Assembly: GCA_902779455.1 (NCBI GenBank) | Contig: CACZBS010000004.1 | Location: 103,747-167,746, forward strand | Length of the DNA: 64,000 bases | Origin: an uncultured Prevotellaceae bacterium | GTDB lineage: Bacteria > Bacteroidota > Bacteroidia > Bacteroidales > Bacteroidaceae | Reading direction: 5' to 3' | Part shown: in pieces, positions 1-12,100 of the stretch | Layout of the letters: each line of letters starts with the position of its first letter | Numbering within the stretch: position 1 is the first letter of the stretch | Notes under the pieces: generated by a model | Databases searched by the model: none | The model's input: the letters and a program-made list of their open reading frames with translations, nothing else | What the model was told of the DNA's origin: nothing | Made by a program: the position numbers and the translations under genes

Positions 1-1281
1 GATAGGCATCCAGGCCAGACCCAGCAGCACGACGACGACCGTGGCCATACGGCCTACGAAGACGTAGTGAGCCTCCGACTTGCCCTTCTTCATGGGCTTG
101 TAGAAGTCCTCGGTGAAGAGCGTGGCGCATGAGTTGAAGAAGGCGGCCAGCGAAGCGACGAGAGCGCAGACGAAGCCGATGGTGACGATGCCCTTGATGC
201 CGGCAGGCAGGATGTTCTTCACCATCATGGCGAAGGCGCCGTCAGTCGACTCGTGGTTGGTGATGTCCATCTCGATGCCGCTGCCCGTCTTGAGCGAAAG
301 TGCATAGGCAATCATACCCGGGATGAGGAACATGAAGCAGGGCAGGATCTTGAAGAAGCCGGCAGCGATGGTGCCGCGGCGGGCGCGCTTGATGACCTCG
401 GCGTTGTCCTCGCCAGGCACCTGTCCGAGCACACGCTGAACGATGTGCTGGTCAGTACACCAGTACCAGAAGCCGATGATCGATGCGCCAAGGAAGACGA
501 CGTAGCCCGGGAATTGGGGATACATCGGGTCGGCAGGGTCGGTGTGGAACATGTGGGTGGTGCCGAAGCCGTCGTGAGCGGCGTTGCAGGCTGCCATCAT
601 GTTGGCCCAACCCTGGGTGATGCTGCCGTCGCCGAGAGTCGAGAGACCCAGGAACAGGACGAGGAACGAACCGATAATAAGAATAGGTGTCTGGATGCTG
701 GAGAGCGTCATCACACCCTTCATGCCGCCAAAGACGGTGAAGACGGCCGTGATGGCAATCAGGCCAATGGCGCCATACCAGAAGGGAATGCCGAGCAGAT
801 ACTTGAAGAAGATACCACCCGTGAAAGCCGTCACAGAGACCTTCGTCAGCACGTAGGCCACCAGCGTGATGATCGACAGCCACGAGCCCGTGCGCTGGGT
901 GTAGCGGAACTTCAGGAAGTCGGGCATGGTGATGATCTTGCCCATCTTGTTGATGAGCAGCTGATAGAAGGGGACGAAGAGCCAGCCGAGGATGAGGATC
1001 ATCCAGCCCTGCATCTCCCAGTGGGCCATGCCCACGCCGTCCTTGGCGCCCGTGCCGGCGAGGCCGACGAGGTGCTCCGATCCGATGTTGGCGGCGAAGA
1101 TGGCCATACCAATCACATACCAGGGCTCGCCCTTACCAAAGAGGTAAGCCGACGAGTCTTCGCCCTTCTGGGCTTTCCTGTCTTTCCAAATGGCATACCA
1201 CACGGCTGCCACCACTCCGCAAAGGCCGAGGGCGAGAACCACCCAGTCGAGCCAGATAAATTCATGTGAACTCCAATTCAT
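1..1281 (-). CDS. Na+/sugar symporter, SSS (SGLT) family, partial
   Basis: The reading frame starts at the ATG at 1281-1279 (MNWSSHEFIWLDWVV) and stays open to base 1, giving 427 codons; the C-terminus lies outside the window. The protein is a polytopic inner-membrane carrier. The segments FAANIGSEHLVGLAGTGA and YWCTDQHIVQRVLGQ are hallmark sequences of the sodium/glucose cotransporter family, which takes up sugar with Na+. It lies 39 bp downstream of a lipoprotein aldose 1-epimerase on the same strand, so the two probably form one operon: the epimerase converts sugar anomers in the periplasm and the symporter imports them. The exact sugar cannot be read from the sequence; glucose or galactose is likely from the neighbour. 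Confidence 0.9.
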   Translation of the reverse strand, partial: MNWSSHEFIWLDWVVLALGLCGVVAAVWYAIWKDRKAQKGEDSSAYLFGKGEPWYVIGMAIFAANIGSEHLVGLAGTGAKDGVGMAHWEMQGWMILILGWLFVPFYQLLINKMGKIITMPDFLKFRYTQRTGSWLSIITLVAYVLTKVSVTAFTGGIFFKYLLGIPFWYGAIGLIAITAVFTVFGGMKGVMTLSSIQTPILIIGSFLVLFLGLSTLGDGSITQGWANMMAACNAAHDGFGTTHMFHTDPADPMYPQFPGYVVFLGASIIGFWYWCTDQHIVQRVLGQVPGEDNAEVIKRARRGTIAAGFFKILPCFMFLIPGMIAYALSLKTGSGIEMDITNHESTDGAFAMMVKNILPAGIKGIVTIGFVCALVASLAAFFNSCATLFTEDFYKPMKKGKSEAHYVFVGRMATVVVVLLGLAWMPI

Positions 1282-1320
1282 TGTTTTATTTCAGTAAGAT
1301 TGTCTTGTTATTATAGTTTG

Positions 1321-2487
1321 TTATTTTACGCTGAACTTGAATACAAGGTGGCTATAGTACTTCTCGCCGGGGTTCAGATAGGGGCTGGGCCACTCGGGAT
1401 GGTTGGGCGAGTCGGGATACTTCTGGCTCTCGAGGCAGACGGAGGGACGCTGGGGATACTTCAGGCCGCCCTTGCGCACCTTGTCCTGCTCGCCGCCGAT
1501 GCCCTGGAAGTTGCCAGTGTAGACCTGCATGCCGGGCTCGTTGGTGAAGGCCTCAAGCAGGATGCCCGTCTTGGGCGAATAGAGCGAGGCGCAGACCTGG
1601 GTGTCGTCGCCGTTGGTGTTGAGAATCCAGTTGTGGTCGAAGCCGTTGCCGAAGCGCACCTGCTCGTCGTCCATGCGGAGCGAATCTTGGATGGCGTGGG
1701 GCGTGCGGAAGTCCATGGGCGTGCCCGTGACGTCGCGCACCTCGCCTGTGGGCATAAACGTTGAGTCGGCAGGCGTGAACTTGTCAGCATTGATATACAT
1801 CACCATGTCCATGGCAGGCTGTGTGGGATCACCGTTCAGGTTGAAATACGAGTGGTTGGTCATGTTGACAATCGTGGGCGCGTCAGTCTCGGCTTCCATC
1901 TTGATGTCAAGGGCGTTCTCAGCGGTCAGCGTGTAGGTCACTGTGGCAGTCACCTGGCCAGGGAACTGGTTGTCGCCGTCAGGCGAGACGAGGGTCAGCT
2001 TCAGCGTCTGGGGATCTACCTGCTGGGCCTCATAGACCTGATACTGCCATCCCGTGGGACCGCCGTGCAGGCAATGGCCGAAGTTGTTCTGGGGCAGCTG
2101 GATGACGCTGTCGTTGAGGGTGAACTGTCCGTTCTTGATGCGGTTGGCATAGCGGCCGATCGTGGCGCCGAAGTCGCTGCCGAAGTTGGCTGCGTCGGCA
2201 TACTGGGCGATGTTGTCGTAGCCCAGCACGACGTCAGTCATCTTGCCGTCGCGGTCGGGCACCATGATGCTCACCACGCGACCGCCGAAGTTGGTCACGC
2301 AGACCTCCATGCCCTGCTCGTTGGTCAGGGTGTAGAGTCCTACGGGCTTCTCGTTAATCACTGTGTCGAACTTGGCGGCGTCGAGACCCGACAGCGTCAG
2401 CTGCTGGCCAGACTGGCCGTCACACGAAGCCAGGGCGAGGGCCATGATAGCGCCAGCGCCGAGTAAAGATGCTTTTCTTGTCTTCAT
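1321..2487 (-). CDS. galM: aldose 1-epimerase, lipoprotein form
   Basis: 388 residues. The N-terminus is a type II signal peptide with lipobox LASC (Cys22), so the mature enzyme should be a lipoprotein facing the periplasm or cell surface. The rest is a complete mutarotase: NFGGRVVSIMVPDRDGK, the substrate-loop region GATIGRYANRIKNGQF, HCLHGGPTGW with the conserved His, TNHSYFNLNG with the second catalytic His, and the C-terminal NEPGMQVYTGN with the catalytic Glu. It interconverts alpha and beta anomers of glucose or galactose. The symporter gene follows 39 bp downstream. A second, cytosolic galM without a signal peptide lies at 13805-14890, so mutarotation is provided in two compartments. 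Confidence 0.93.
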   Translation of the reverse strand: MKTRKASLLGAGAIMALALASCDGQSGQQLTLSGLDAAKFDTVINEKPVGLYTLTNEQGMEVCVTNFGGRVVSIMVPDRDGKMTDVVLGYDNIAQYADAANFGSDFGATIGRYANRIKNGQFTLNDSVIQLPQNNFGHCLHGGPTGWQYQVYEAQQVDPQTLKLTLVSPDGDNQFPGQVTATVTYTLTAENALDIKMEAETDAPTIVNMTNHSYFNLNGDPTQPAMDMVMYINADKFTPADSTFMPTGEVRDVTGTPMDFRTPHAIQDSLRMDDEQVRFGNGFDHNWILNTNGDDTQVCASLYSPKTGILLEAFTNEPGMQVYTGNFQGIGGEQDKVRKGGLKYPQRPSVCLESQKYPDSPNHPEWPSPYLNPGEKYYSHLVFKFSVK

Positions 2488-2535
2488 GAATGTTTTGTTT
2501 AATAGTTTAAAGTTATTGATGTTTCAAATTTGGGT

Positions 2536-2568
2536 GTAAAGTTACCACTTTTTGGCGAATTGGCCAAA
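2536..2568 (-). promoter_or_regulatory. Promoter of the galM-symporter operon with overlapping inverted repeat
   Basis: Read leftward there is a -33 TTTG (2568-2565), 20 bp, then TAACTTTA (2544-2537), one base off the Bacteroidales TAnnTTTG box. The -33 region is embedded in a perfect inverted repeat, TTTGGC-GAATTG-GCCAAA (2551-2568), well placed to be an operator for a sugar-responsive repressor. The promoter call follows the known consensus; the operator role is inference. Confidence 0.6.
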
Positions 2569-2648
2569 TGTTTTATTAACTATTTTTCGTGAGTAGTGTC
2601 GTTTTAACACATTATAGCGTTTGGCGGGGGCCGTCGCGGCGGTTTTTG

Positions 2649-2736
2649 CAAAGCGGTCCTTTGACATGGGCAAAGCGGTCCTTTATGACCCTCAAAGCGG
2701 TACTTTGATGAATTCAAAGGGGCACTTTGTCGTGAG
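2649..2736. repeat. Array of four 22-bp palindromic units (locus A)
   Basis: Units start at 2649, 2671, 2693 and 2715, exactly 22 bp apart. Cores are CAAAGCGGTCCTTTG, CAAAGCGGTCCTTTA, CAAAGCGGTACTTTG and CAAAGGGGCACTTTG; the 7 bp between cores vary. The array fills the divergent gap 2488-2792, which otherwise holds only the two promoters. A short open frame over it (2621-2812) is not a credible gene. Same family as the arrays at 19276, 28650, 36431, 57482 and 63451 and inside tamB at 41337. Confidence 0.85.
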
Positions 2737-2752
2737 CAAAATCACTGACTTA

Positions 2753-2784
2753 TTTGGTGGTTACGATTATTTGTTGTATCTTTG
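2753..2784 (+). promoter_or_regulatory. Promoter of the DUF4375-smpB-metH cluster
   Basis: TTTG at 2753-2756, 20 bp, then TATCTTTG at 2777-2784: a full match to the Bacteroidales vegetative promoter. Only 8 bases separate the box from the ATG at 2793, so the transcript should be leaderless or nearly so. Confidence 0.75.
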
Positions 2785-2792
2785 CACTCGCA

Positions 2793-3299
2793 ATGATACA
2801 GATAACGATTAAAGACCAAGACCTGAGCCAGGCGGCCATGGAGGGGATGGACGAGTTTCTCGCCGTCTTCATCAAGGCCCTGCGTGAGGCCATCGGAGGC
2901 GAACTGACCAGTGAGAACATCACCGAACTGAGCGTCGATCAGGTGACGCTGCTCTGTTGGGACACGCTTCATGAGGAAGTGATGGACGGAGGGTTTATCC
3001 AGTTGATACACAATGGGTATGGCCCGCTCATCTTCAAGAATCCCTTTGCCAAGGTTCTCAACAAGATTTGGGGCATTCGCGAGCTCGGCAAACGACTCTA
3101 TGAGGTTCACACGCTGTGGCTCCAGTCGCGTGAGGAGCTGGAGCGCGATTGCACTGACGAGGAGTTCATGGCGCTCTTTGAGCTGCATCCCGAGTTCGAC
3201 GACTACGACGACTGGTTCGTCGAGAACGAGGAGGAGCTGACGGCTCAGGTCGCACGCTATGTGGATAACAACATCGAGAATTTTGCTACTGTCGTATGA
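2793..3299 (+). CDS. DUF4375 (DMP19-like) protein
   Basis: 168 residues from ATG 2793. An upstream TTG in the same frame at 2754 is rejected because it overlaps the promoter. The segment [21 protein letters not shown] followed by a helical ELGKRLYEV...REELERD region and [14 protein letters not shown] matches the DUF4375 / DMP19 C-terminal family as I remember it. DMP19 of Neisseria is an acidic DNA-mimic protein that binds a DNA-binding regulator. The protein here is likewise acidic, especially in the last 50 residues. The stop overlaps the smpB start by 4 bp, so the two are translationally coupled. Family assignment is moderately sure; a DNA-mimic role is only an analogy. Confidence 0.68.
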   Translation: MIQITIKDQDLSQAAMEGMDEFLAVFIKALREAIGGELTSENITELSVDQVTLLCWDTLHEEVMDGGFIQLIHNGYGPLIFKNPFAKVLNKIWGIRELGKRLYEVHTLWLQSREELERDCTDEEFMALFELHPEFDDYDDWFVENEEELTAQVARYVDNNIENFATVV

Positions 3300-3778
3300 A
3301 TAAACAACAAGAGGAGCTCCGCAAGAAGAGCCCTGTACAGATAAAGAACCGCAAGGCCGCGTTCGAATACTTCTTCATCGAGGAGTTCACGGCCGGCATT
3401 GTGCTCACTGGCACGGAGATCAAGTCAATCCGTGCGGGCAAGGCCTCGCTCGTCGACACCTACTGCACGATCATTCGTGGCGAGATGTGGGTCAAGGGCA
3501 TGTCCGTCAGCCCCTATTTCTATGGCTCCTACAACAACCATGAGCAGAAGCGCGACCGCAAGCTGCTCCTGACCCGGCGCGAGATCAGCCGCCTCGAGAG
3601 CGCTACGAAGCAGACGGGCTACACCATCGTGCCAACCCTGGTATGGATCGACGCTAACGGGCGCGCCAAGATGGACATCGCCCTCTGCAAGGGTAAGAAG
3701 GCCTACGACAAGCGTCAGACGCTGAAGGAGAAGGAGGACCGCCGCGAGATGGACCGGGCCATGAAGGTATATAAATAA
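3296..3778 (+). CDS. smpB: SsrA-binding protein SmpB
   Basis: 160 residues, the usual length is about 150-160. SmpB binds tmRNA and brings it to stalled ribosomes for trans-translation. Diagnostic segments are [29 protein letters not shown] near the N-terminus, the [25 protein letters not shown] tail that enters the decoding centre, and the [11 protein letters not shown] strand. It starts inside the stop codon of the preceding DUF4375 gene and metH begins 3 bp after its stop, so all three are probably co-transcribed from the promoter at 2753. The tmRNA gene itself is not in this window. Confidence 0.97.
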   Translation: MNKQQEELRKKSPVQIKNRKAAFEYFFIEEFTAGIVLTGTEIKSIRAGKASLVDTYCTIIRGEMWVKGMSVSPYFYGSYNNHEQKRDRKLLLTRREISRLESATKQTGYTIVPTLVWIDANGRAKMDIALCKGKKAYDKRQTLKEKEDRREMDRAMKVYK

Positions 3779-5854
3779 GGTATGAGTATAGAAAAGATTA
3801 TTCAGGATAAAGTGCTCGTGCTCGACGGCGCCATGGGGTCGCTCATCCAGGAGTATCAGCTCGATGAGCAGGACTTCCGTGGTGAGCGTTTCGCCAGCCT
3901 TCCAGGACAGCTCAAGGGCAACAATGATGTGCTCTGTCTGACGCGCCCAGACGTCGTCGCCGACATACACAGGCGATACCTCCAGGCAGGGGCCGACATT
4001 ATCACGACCAATACATTCAATGCGCAGCGTATCTCGCAGTCTGACTATCACTTACAGGATTTTGCTCGAGAAATAAACAAGCAAGGTGCGAGGCTTGCCC
4101 GTCAGTGTGCCGACGAATTCAGTTCGTCGGACAAGCCCCGCTTCGTGGCCGGCTCCGTGGGGCCGACCAACAAGACCTGCTCGATGTCGCCAGACGTCAG
4201 CGACCCCGCCCGCCGCGAGCTGAGCTACGACGAACTGCTCAGCGCCTACATCGAGCAGATGGAGGGCCTGGTCGAGGGTGGGGCAGACCTGCTTCTCATT
4301 GAGACCATCTTCGACTCGCTCAATGCCAAGGTGGCCATCGACGCAGCCTCGCGCTTCGGACTGCCCATCATGCTGAGCGCAACCATCAGCGACCGCGCCG
4401 GGCGCACGCTCTCAGGCCAGACGCTCGATGCCTTCCTGGCCTCCGTCAGCTCTTATCCCATCTTCTCCGTGGGGCTCAACTGCTCGTTCGGCGCGCGCCA
4501 GATGAAGCCATACCTGCGCGAGCTGGCCCGTCGCGCACCTTATTATATTAGTGCCTATCCCAACGCAGGGCTGCCCAACGAGCTGGGCCTCTATGATGAG
4601 ACGCCGGCCTCGATGGCTCCGCAGATCCAGGAGTTCATCGACGAGGGGCTGGTCAACATCGTCGGAGGCTGTTGCGGCACGACGCCTGACTTCATAGCCC
4701 GCTATGTTCCCCTGACCATAGGCAAGCGCCCGCACCAGCCGGCTCCGCGCCCCGATGTTCTCTGGCTCTCGGGCCTTGACGTGCTGGAGTGCCGCTCCTT
4801 CGTGAATGTAGGCGAGCGTTGCAACGTAGCCGGTTCACGTAAGTTCCTGCGGCTCATCAAGGAGCACAACTACGAGGAGGCTCTCGAAATAGCCCGCCGT
4901 CAGGTGGAGGACGGCGCGCTGGTCATCGATGTCAACATGGACGACGCCCTTCTCGACGCCCGTCAGGAGATGACCCGTTTCCTGCGCCTCGTCGCTGCCG
5001 AGCCCGACATCGCCCGTGTGCCCGTGATGATCGACTCGAGCCAGTGGGACGTCATCGTCGACGCCTTGAAGAACGTCCAGGGCAAGTCGATCGTCAACAG
5101 CATCTCGCTCAAGGAGGGCGAGGACGTCTTCCTCAGCCATGCCCGCGACGTGAAGCGGCTTGGGGCCGCCGTCGTCGTCATGTGCTTCGATGAACAGGGG
5201 CAGGCCACGACCTACGAGTGCCGCATCGAGATTGCCCAGCGGGCTTATCGCCTGCTGACGGAACAGGTGGGCATGAATCCCCATGACATTATCTTCGACC
5301 CCAACATTCTGGCCGTTGCAACGGGCATGGAGGAGCACGACAGCTATGCCCTCGACTTCATCAGGGCCACCCGCTGGATTCGCGAGAACCTGCCTGGGGC
5401 GCACGTCAGCGGCGGCGTCTCGAACCTCTCGTTCGCCTTCCGTGGCAACAATTACATCCGCGAGGCGATGCACGCCGTCTTCCTCTATCATGCCATCCGT
5501 GCAGGCATGGACTTTGCCATTGTCAATCCTTCGGCCAAGGTGGCCTATGATGATATACCTGAGGAACTGCTCGGGCTCCTTGAGGACGTGGTGCTCAACC
5601 GTCGCAAGGACGCAGCCGAGCTGCTCATCGAATATGCCGGCTCGATGAATGTGGAGACAGACAAGGGCAGGCAGCATGCGGAAGTGGCCTCAGAGCAAAC
5701 CTCCAGCGTGGAGGACCGCCTTCAGCAGGCCCTCATCCGTGGCGTCGCCACTACGCTCGAGGCTGACCTTCGCGAGGCTCTCGCTAAGTATCCGCGTGCC
5801 GTCGACATCATCGAGGGGCCGCTGATGGCTGGCATGAACGAGGTGGGCCGCCGC

Positions 5855-5894
<40 letters not shown>

Positions 5895-6073
5895 CGGCCC
5901 GCACGATGAAGCAAGCCGTCGAAATCCTCCAGCCCTTCATCAATGCCCCTTCCGCCAACGCCCCCCTGAATAGCGCCCCCGCCCCAGAGAATGGCGCCCC
6001 CGCCGCTGTGAATGACGATCCCGTCCCCGTGAATGGCGGCAATGCCGCAATTCCCCGCAAGAAGATCCTCCTT

Positions 6074-6119
<46 letters not shown>

Positions 6120-9100
6120 CCGTAGTGATGGCCTGCAACGGCTATGAGGTCATCGACATGGGCGTCATGGTGCCGGCTGGCCAGATTGTCGAGAAGGCCA
6201 TAGCCGAACGCGTCGACATGATCGGCCTCTCGGGGCTCATCACGCCGAGTCTTGAGGAGATGGTCAATGTGGCCAAGGCCCTCCGTCAGGCCGGCCTCGA
6301 CATTCCCATCATGATCGGCGGAGCCACGACGAGCGCCCTGCACGTGGCGCTGAAGATTGCCCCCGTCTATGGCGGCCCAGTGGTGTGGATGAAGGATGCC
6401 TCGCAGAATCCTATTGCGGCTCAGCGCCTGATAGCCGATGGCCCTGACTACGCCAAGGAACTGGAATGTGAATATGAGCATCTGCGAGAGCAATACGACG
6501 AGGAGCAGCAACAGCTGCTGTCGCTCGACGAAGCCCGCCGCAACAAGCTGAATCTCTTTTAAACGACGAATACTGAACATAATGATACGTACCATTATCT
6601 TCGACCTGGGAGGCGTCGTCATCACGCTCGACCAACAGCAGTCAGTCAGACGCTTCCAGGAATTAGGCCTGCGGGATGCTGACCGTCGGCTCGACCCTTA
6701 CACCCAGCAGGGCATCTTTGGCGACCTGGAAGGCGGGCGCATCGATGCCGAGACCTTCCGACTGGAGCTCAGCAAGCTCGTAGGCCGCGAGGTGACGGCA
6801 GCGGAGTGCTGCTATGCCTGGCAGGGCTATGCCAAGGAGCTGCCCCAGCGCAACCTTGACGCCCTGACACGCCTGCGTGCTGAGGGCTACCGGCTGTTGC
6901 TGCTTTCCAACACCAATCCTTACATGATGGAGTGGTGCTGCTCGACGCGCTTCGACGGACATGGTCATCCCGTCGGCTATTATTTCGACGCGCTCTACCT
7001 CAGCTACCAGATGCAGCTGATGAAACCCGACGAGACCATCTTCCGACAGCTGCTCATCAAGGAGCAGACGTCGCCCTCCGACTGCCTCTTCGTCGACGAC
7101 GGGCCACGCAACGTGGCCGCAGCCTCTCAGCTGGGCATGCGCACGTTCTGCCCAGAGAACGGATCAGACTGGACACAAGAAATTTACAACTATCTATGAA
7201 ACGGATCATCATATCAACCCTCATGATGCTGTTGGCGCTGACTATTGGCGCACAGCCCAAGCGAGAATTCCGTGGCGCATGGATACAATGCGTCAACGGA
7301 CAGTTCCAAGGCATGTCGACCCAGAAGATGCAGGAGACACTCATCTATCAGCTCAACGAGCTGCAGCGCACTGGCGTCAATGCCATCATCTTCCAGGTCA
7401 GGCCCGAGTGCGACGCCCTCTATGAGAGCAATCTTGAGCCCTGGAGCCGATTCCTGACCGGCCAGCAGGGCAAGGCCCCCAATCCCTACTGGGACCCCCT
7501 GCATTGGATGATCGACCAGTGCCATCGTCGCGGCATGGAGCTCCACGCATGGATCAATCCCTATCGCGCCAAGACCAAAGGCACCACGGCCCTCTCGTCG
7601 AAGCACATCGGCGTGCGCCAGCCCGAGCGTTGCTTCTCCTACGACGACCTGCTCATCCTCAACCCCGGCATCCCCGAGAACCGCGACTACATCTGCCAGG
7701 TGGCCCGCGACATCGTCACCCGCTACGACGTCGACGGCATCCACATGGACGATTATTTCTATCCCTATCCCGCCGCTGGCCAGACCATCCCCGACGACGC
7801 CCAGTATCGCCTCTATAGCAACGGCATCAAGGACCGTGGCGACTGGCGACGCTATAATGTCAACCTCTTCATCAAGCAGTTCTATGAGACCGTCCACAAG
7901 GCCAAGCCATGGGTCAAGGTGGGCATCTCGCCCTTCGGCATCTACCGCAACAAGCGCTCCGCTGACATAGGCAGCGACACCAACGGCCTGCAGAACTACG
8001 ACGACCTCTATGCCGACGTCCTCCTATGGATCAACAACGGATGGCTCGACTACTGCGTGCCGCAGATCTATTGGGAGATAGGCCACAAGTCGGCCGACTA
8101 CGAGACCCTCATCCGATGGTGGAATCAGCATGCCGCCGGACGCCCCCTCTTCATCGGCGAGGACATTGAGCGCACCGTCAAGGCCGCCGACCTTCAGAAC
8201 CCCGCACTCAACCAGCAGCCCGCCAAGCAGCGCCTCCACCAGCAGATGCAGAACGTCGACGGCACCGTCCTGTGGTATGCCAAGGCTGCTGTTGACAACA
8301 CGGGCAACTACGCCACCGCCCTCCGTCAGACCTATTGGCGCACGCCCGCACTGCAGCCCCTCATGCCCTTCATCGACAAGAAGGCCCCCAAGAAGCCCCG
8401 CCGCGTGAAGCCCGTCTGGACCAGCGACGGCTATATCCTCTTCTGGACCGCGCCGAAGGGCAAGAAGTGGGGCGACGTCGCCACACGCTACGTTGTCTAT
8501 CGCTTTGCCAAGGGCGAGAAGGTGAACACCTCTGACGCCTCAAAGATCCTGTGCGTCACATCGCAGACACATCTGAAGCTTCCCTATCAGCGAGGAACCG
8601 AAAAGTACACCTACGTCGTGACCGCCCTCGACCGCCTCCAGAACGAGAGCAAACCAGTGAAGAAAACCATCAAGCTATAACACCTAATCCCCCCGCAAGC
8701 TATGGCAACAGTCGACGACAAGAAAGTCATCTTCTCGATGGTCGGAGTGAGCAAGACCATCCAGCAGAACCAGAAGCAGGTGCTCAAGAACATCTACCTC
8801 AGTTTCTTCTATGGCGCCAAGATTGGCATCATCGGACTCAACGGTGCAGGTAAGTCGACCCTGATGAAGATCATTGCAGGGCTCGACCAGCAGTATCAGG
8901 GCAACGTCGTGTGGAGCCCGGGCTATTCCGTCGGCTATCTGCCCCAGGACCCGCCGCTCGACGAGACGAAGACCGTCATGGAAAACGTGCGCGACGGCGT
9001 GCGCCACGTCTACGACGCACTGGCTGAATACGACGACATCAACGTGAAATTCGGCTTACCCGAATACTACGAGGACCCCGACAAGATGGACCAGCTCATG

Positions 9101-12100
9101 GCCCGTCAGGCAGAGCTCCAGGACATCATCGACTCCACTGATGCATGGAACATGGACTCGAAGCTCGAGCGCGCCATGGCAGCACTCAACTGCCCCCCCG
9201 CCGAATGGCCCGTGACGAACCTCTCAGGCGGCGAGCGGCGCCGTGTGGCCCTCTGCCGACTCCTCCTGCAGAAGCCCGACGTGCTGCTGCTCGACGAGCC
9301 CACCAACCATCTTGACGCCGAGTCCATCGACTGGCTCGAGCAGCACCTCCAGCAATACGAGGGCACGGTCATCGCCGTCACCCACGACCGCTACTTCCTC
9401 GACGACGTCGCCGAATGGATTCTCGAGCTCGACCGCGGCGAGGGCATCCCCTGGAAGGGCAACTACTCGTCGTGGCTCGAGCAGAAGAGCCAGCGCCTGG
9501 CCCAAGAAGAGAAGTCGGCTTCGAAGCGCCGTAAGACGCTGGAACGCGAGCTCGAGTGGGTGCGCATGGCGCCCAAGGCCCGCCACGCCAAGGGCAAGGC
9601 CCGACTGAACTCCTACGAGACGATGCTCAACGAGGAGCAGAAGCAGAAGGAGGAGAAGCTCGAGATCTTCATCCCCAACGGTCCGCGCCTGGGCAACAAG
9701 GTCATCGAGGCCGAGCACGTCGCCAAGGCGTTCCCAGGCAAGACACTCTTCAAGGACCTCAATTTCGTCCTGCCGCCCAACGGCATCGTCGGCGTCATAG
9801 GTCCTAACGGTGCCGGCAAGACGACACTCTTCCGACTCATCATGGGCCTCGACACGCCCGACGCCGGCACGTTCTCCGTAGGCGAGACCGTCCGACTGAG
9901 CTACGTCGACCAGCAGCACAAGGACATCGACCCCGAGAAGTCGGTCTATCAGGTCGTCTCGCAAGGCAACGAGACCATCCGCATGGGCGGACGCGACGTC
10001 AACGTGAGGGCCTATCTCTCGCGCTTCAACTTCACTGGCGTCGACCAGGAGAAGAAGTGCGGCGTACTCTCCGGCGGCGAGCGAAACCGCCTGCAACTGG
10101 CCCTCGCCCTCAAGCAGGAGGGCAACGTGCTGCTCCTCGACGAGCCGACCAACGACATCGACGTCAACACCCTCCGCGCGTTGGAGGAAGGACTCGAGGC
10201 CTTCGCCGGGTGTGCCGTCGTCATCAGCCACGACCGCTGGTTCCTCGACCGCATCTGCACCCACATCCTGGCCTTCGAGGGAGGCGACGCCCCCTTCTTC
10301 TTCGACGGCAACTACTCGGAGTATGAGGCCAACAAGGCCTTGCGCCTCGGGCTGGACGAGCCCCGACGCGCCCGTTATCGCAAACTGATGGAAGAGTAGT
10401 GCGGTGGGGTAAAGTCCCACTGTTCCCATGTTCCGCTGTCCTATTAAGGAGCTTCTATAAAAAGGTTGATTATACTAAATTTTTAATATATTATTATTAT
10501 AACCTACAATTCTGCCCCCTATCATATATTCATATATGCTTAATAGGACAGCGGCCCATTGGACAGTGGGACGCTGTGGAAACTTCTTTCTTGTTGGCAC
10601 GTTTTTTGCAGATTTAACATCAATAAAAATATAATCAATCATTATGGCAGAAGAAAAGAATATTAATATCGAAGACACTGAGAAGACTGACGAAATGGCA
10701 GAGCCGGTAGCTACTGACGAAATGGCAGAAACTGAGGCAGAATCTCAGGCAGAACCCGAACGGGATCCGCTCGACGTGGCCCTGCAGGAGATTGCCGACC
10801 TGAAGGACAAGAACCTGCGCCAGATGGCCGAATTCGACAATTTCCGCAAGCGCACCATCAAGGAACGCGCCGAGCTCATCCTCAACGGCGGCGAGAAGGT
10901 CATCACGGCCCTGCTGCCCGTCATCGACGACATGGAGCGCGCCCTGCAGAACGGCGAGAAGACTGACGACCCGAAGGTGCTGCGCGAGGGCATGACGCTC
11001 ATCTATCAGAAGCTGATGAAGGTGCTCGAAGGGCAGGGCGTCAGCCGGATTGACACCCACGACGCCGACTTCGACACGTCGCTGCACGAGGCCGTGGCGC
11101 TCGTCCCCGGCATGGGCGACGACAAGAAGGGTAAGGTCATCGACTGCATGGCCACAGGCTATAAACTCAACGACAAAGTGATTCGCTACGCTAAGGTGGC
11201 AGTTGGACAATAATCATAATGGCACAGAAACGAGACTACTACGAGGTGCTGGGCGTCGGCAAGACGGCGTCAGAAGACGAGATCAAGAAGGCATACCGCA
11301 AGATAGCCATCAAATACCACCCCGACCGCAACCCTGGCGACAAGGAAGCTGAGGAGAAGTTCAAGGAGGCTGCCGAGGCCTACAACGTGCTGCACGACCC
11401 CCAGAAGCGCCAGCAGTACGACCAGTTCGGATTCGACGGCCCGATGGGCTCAGGCGGCTTCGGAGGGTTCGGCGGCGCGTCGATGAACATGGACGACATC
11501 TTCTCAATGTTCGGCGACATCTTTGGAGGCCGCGGCTTCTCAGGCTTTGGCGGCTTTGGCGGCCGCGGCGGCAGCCGCACCCAGCAGCATCGCGGCAACG
11601 ACCTGCGTCTGAAGGTGCGCCTGTCGCTGAAGGAAATCAACGAAGGTGTCACCAAGAAATTCAAGGTGCGCAAGGACATCACCTGCAAACATTGTCACGG
11701 CTCAGGAGCCGAAGCCGGCAGTGGCACGGAAACGTGTCCCACCTGCCACGGACAGGGCTATGTCGTGCGCACCCAGCAGAGCCTTTTCGGCATGATGCAG
11801 ACGCAGACGGTCTGTCCTACCTGCCACGGCGAGGGACAGGTCATCAAGAACAAGTGTCACGAATGTGGCGGCACGGGCGTCACTAAAGGCGAGGAGGTCG
11901 TCGAGATCAAGATACCCGCAGGCGTGGCCGAGGGCATGGTGGTCAACGTACCCGGCAAGGGCAATGCGGGTCAGCATAACGGCATCGCCGGCGACATCCA
12001 GGTCTTCATCGAGGAAGAAGAAAACGATACGTTCGTTCGAGATGGTAACGACCTGATTTACAATCTTCTGCTCGACTTCCCTATAGCAGCACTTGGAGGC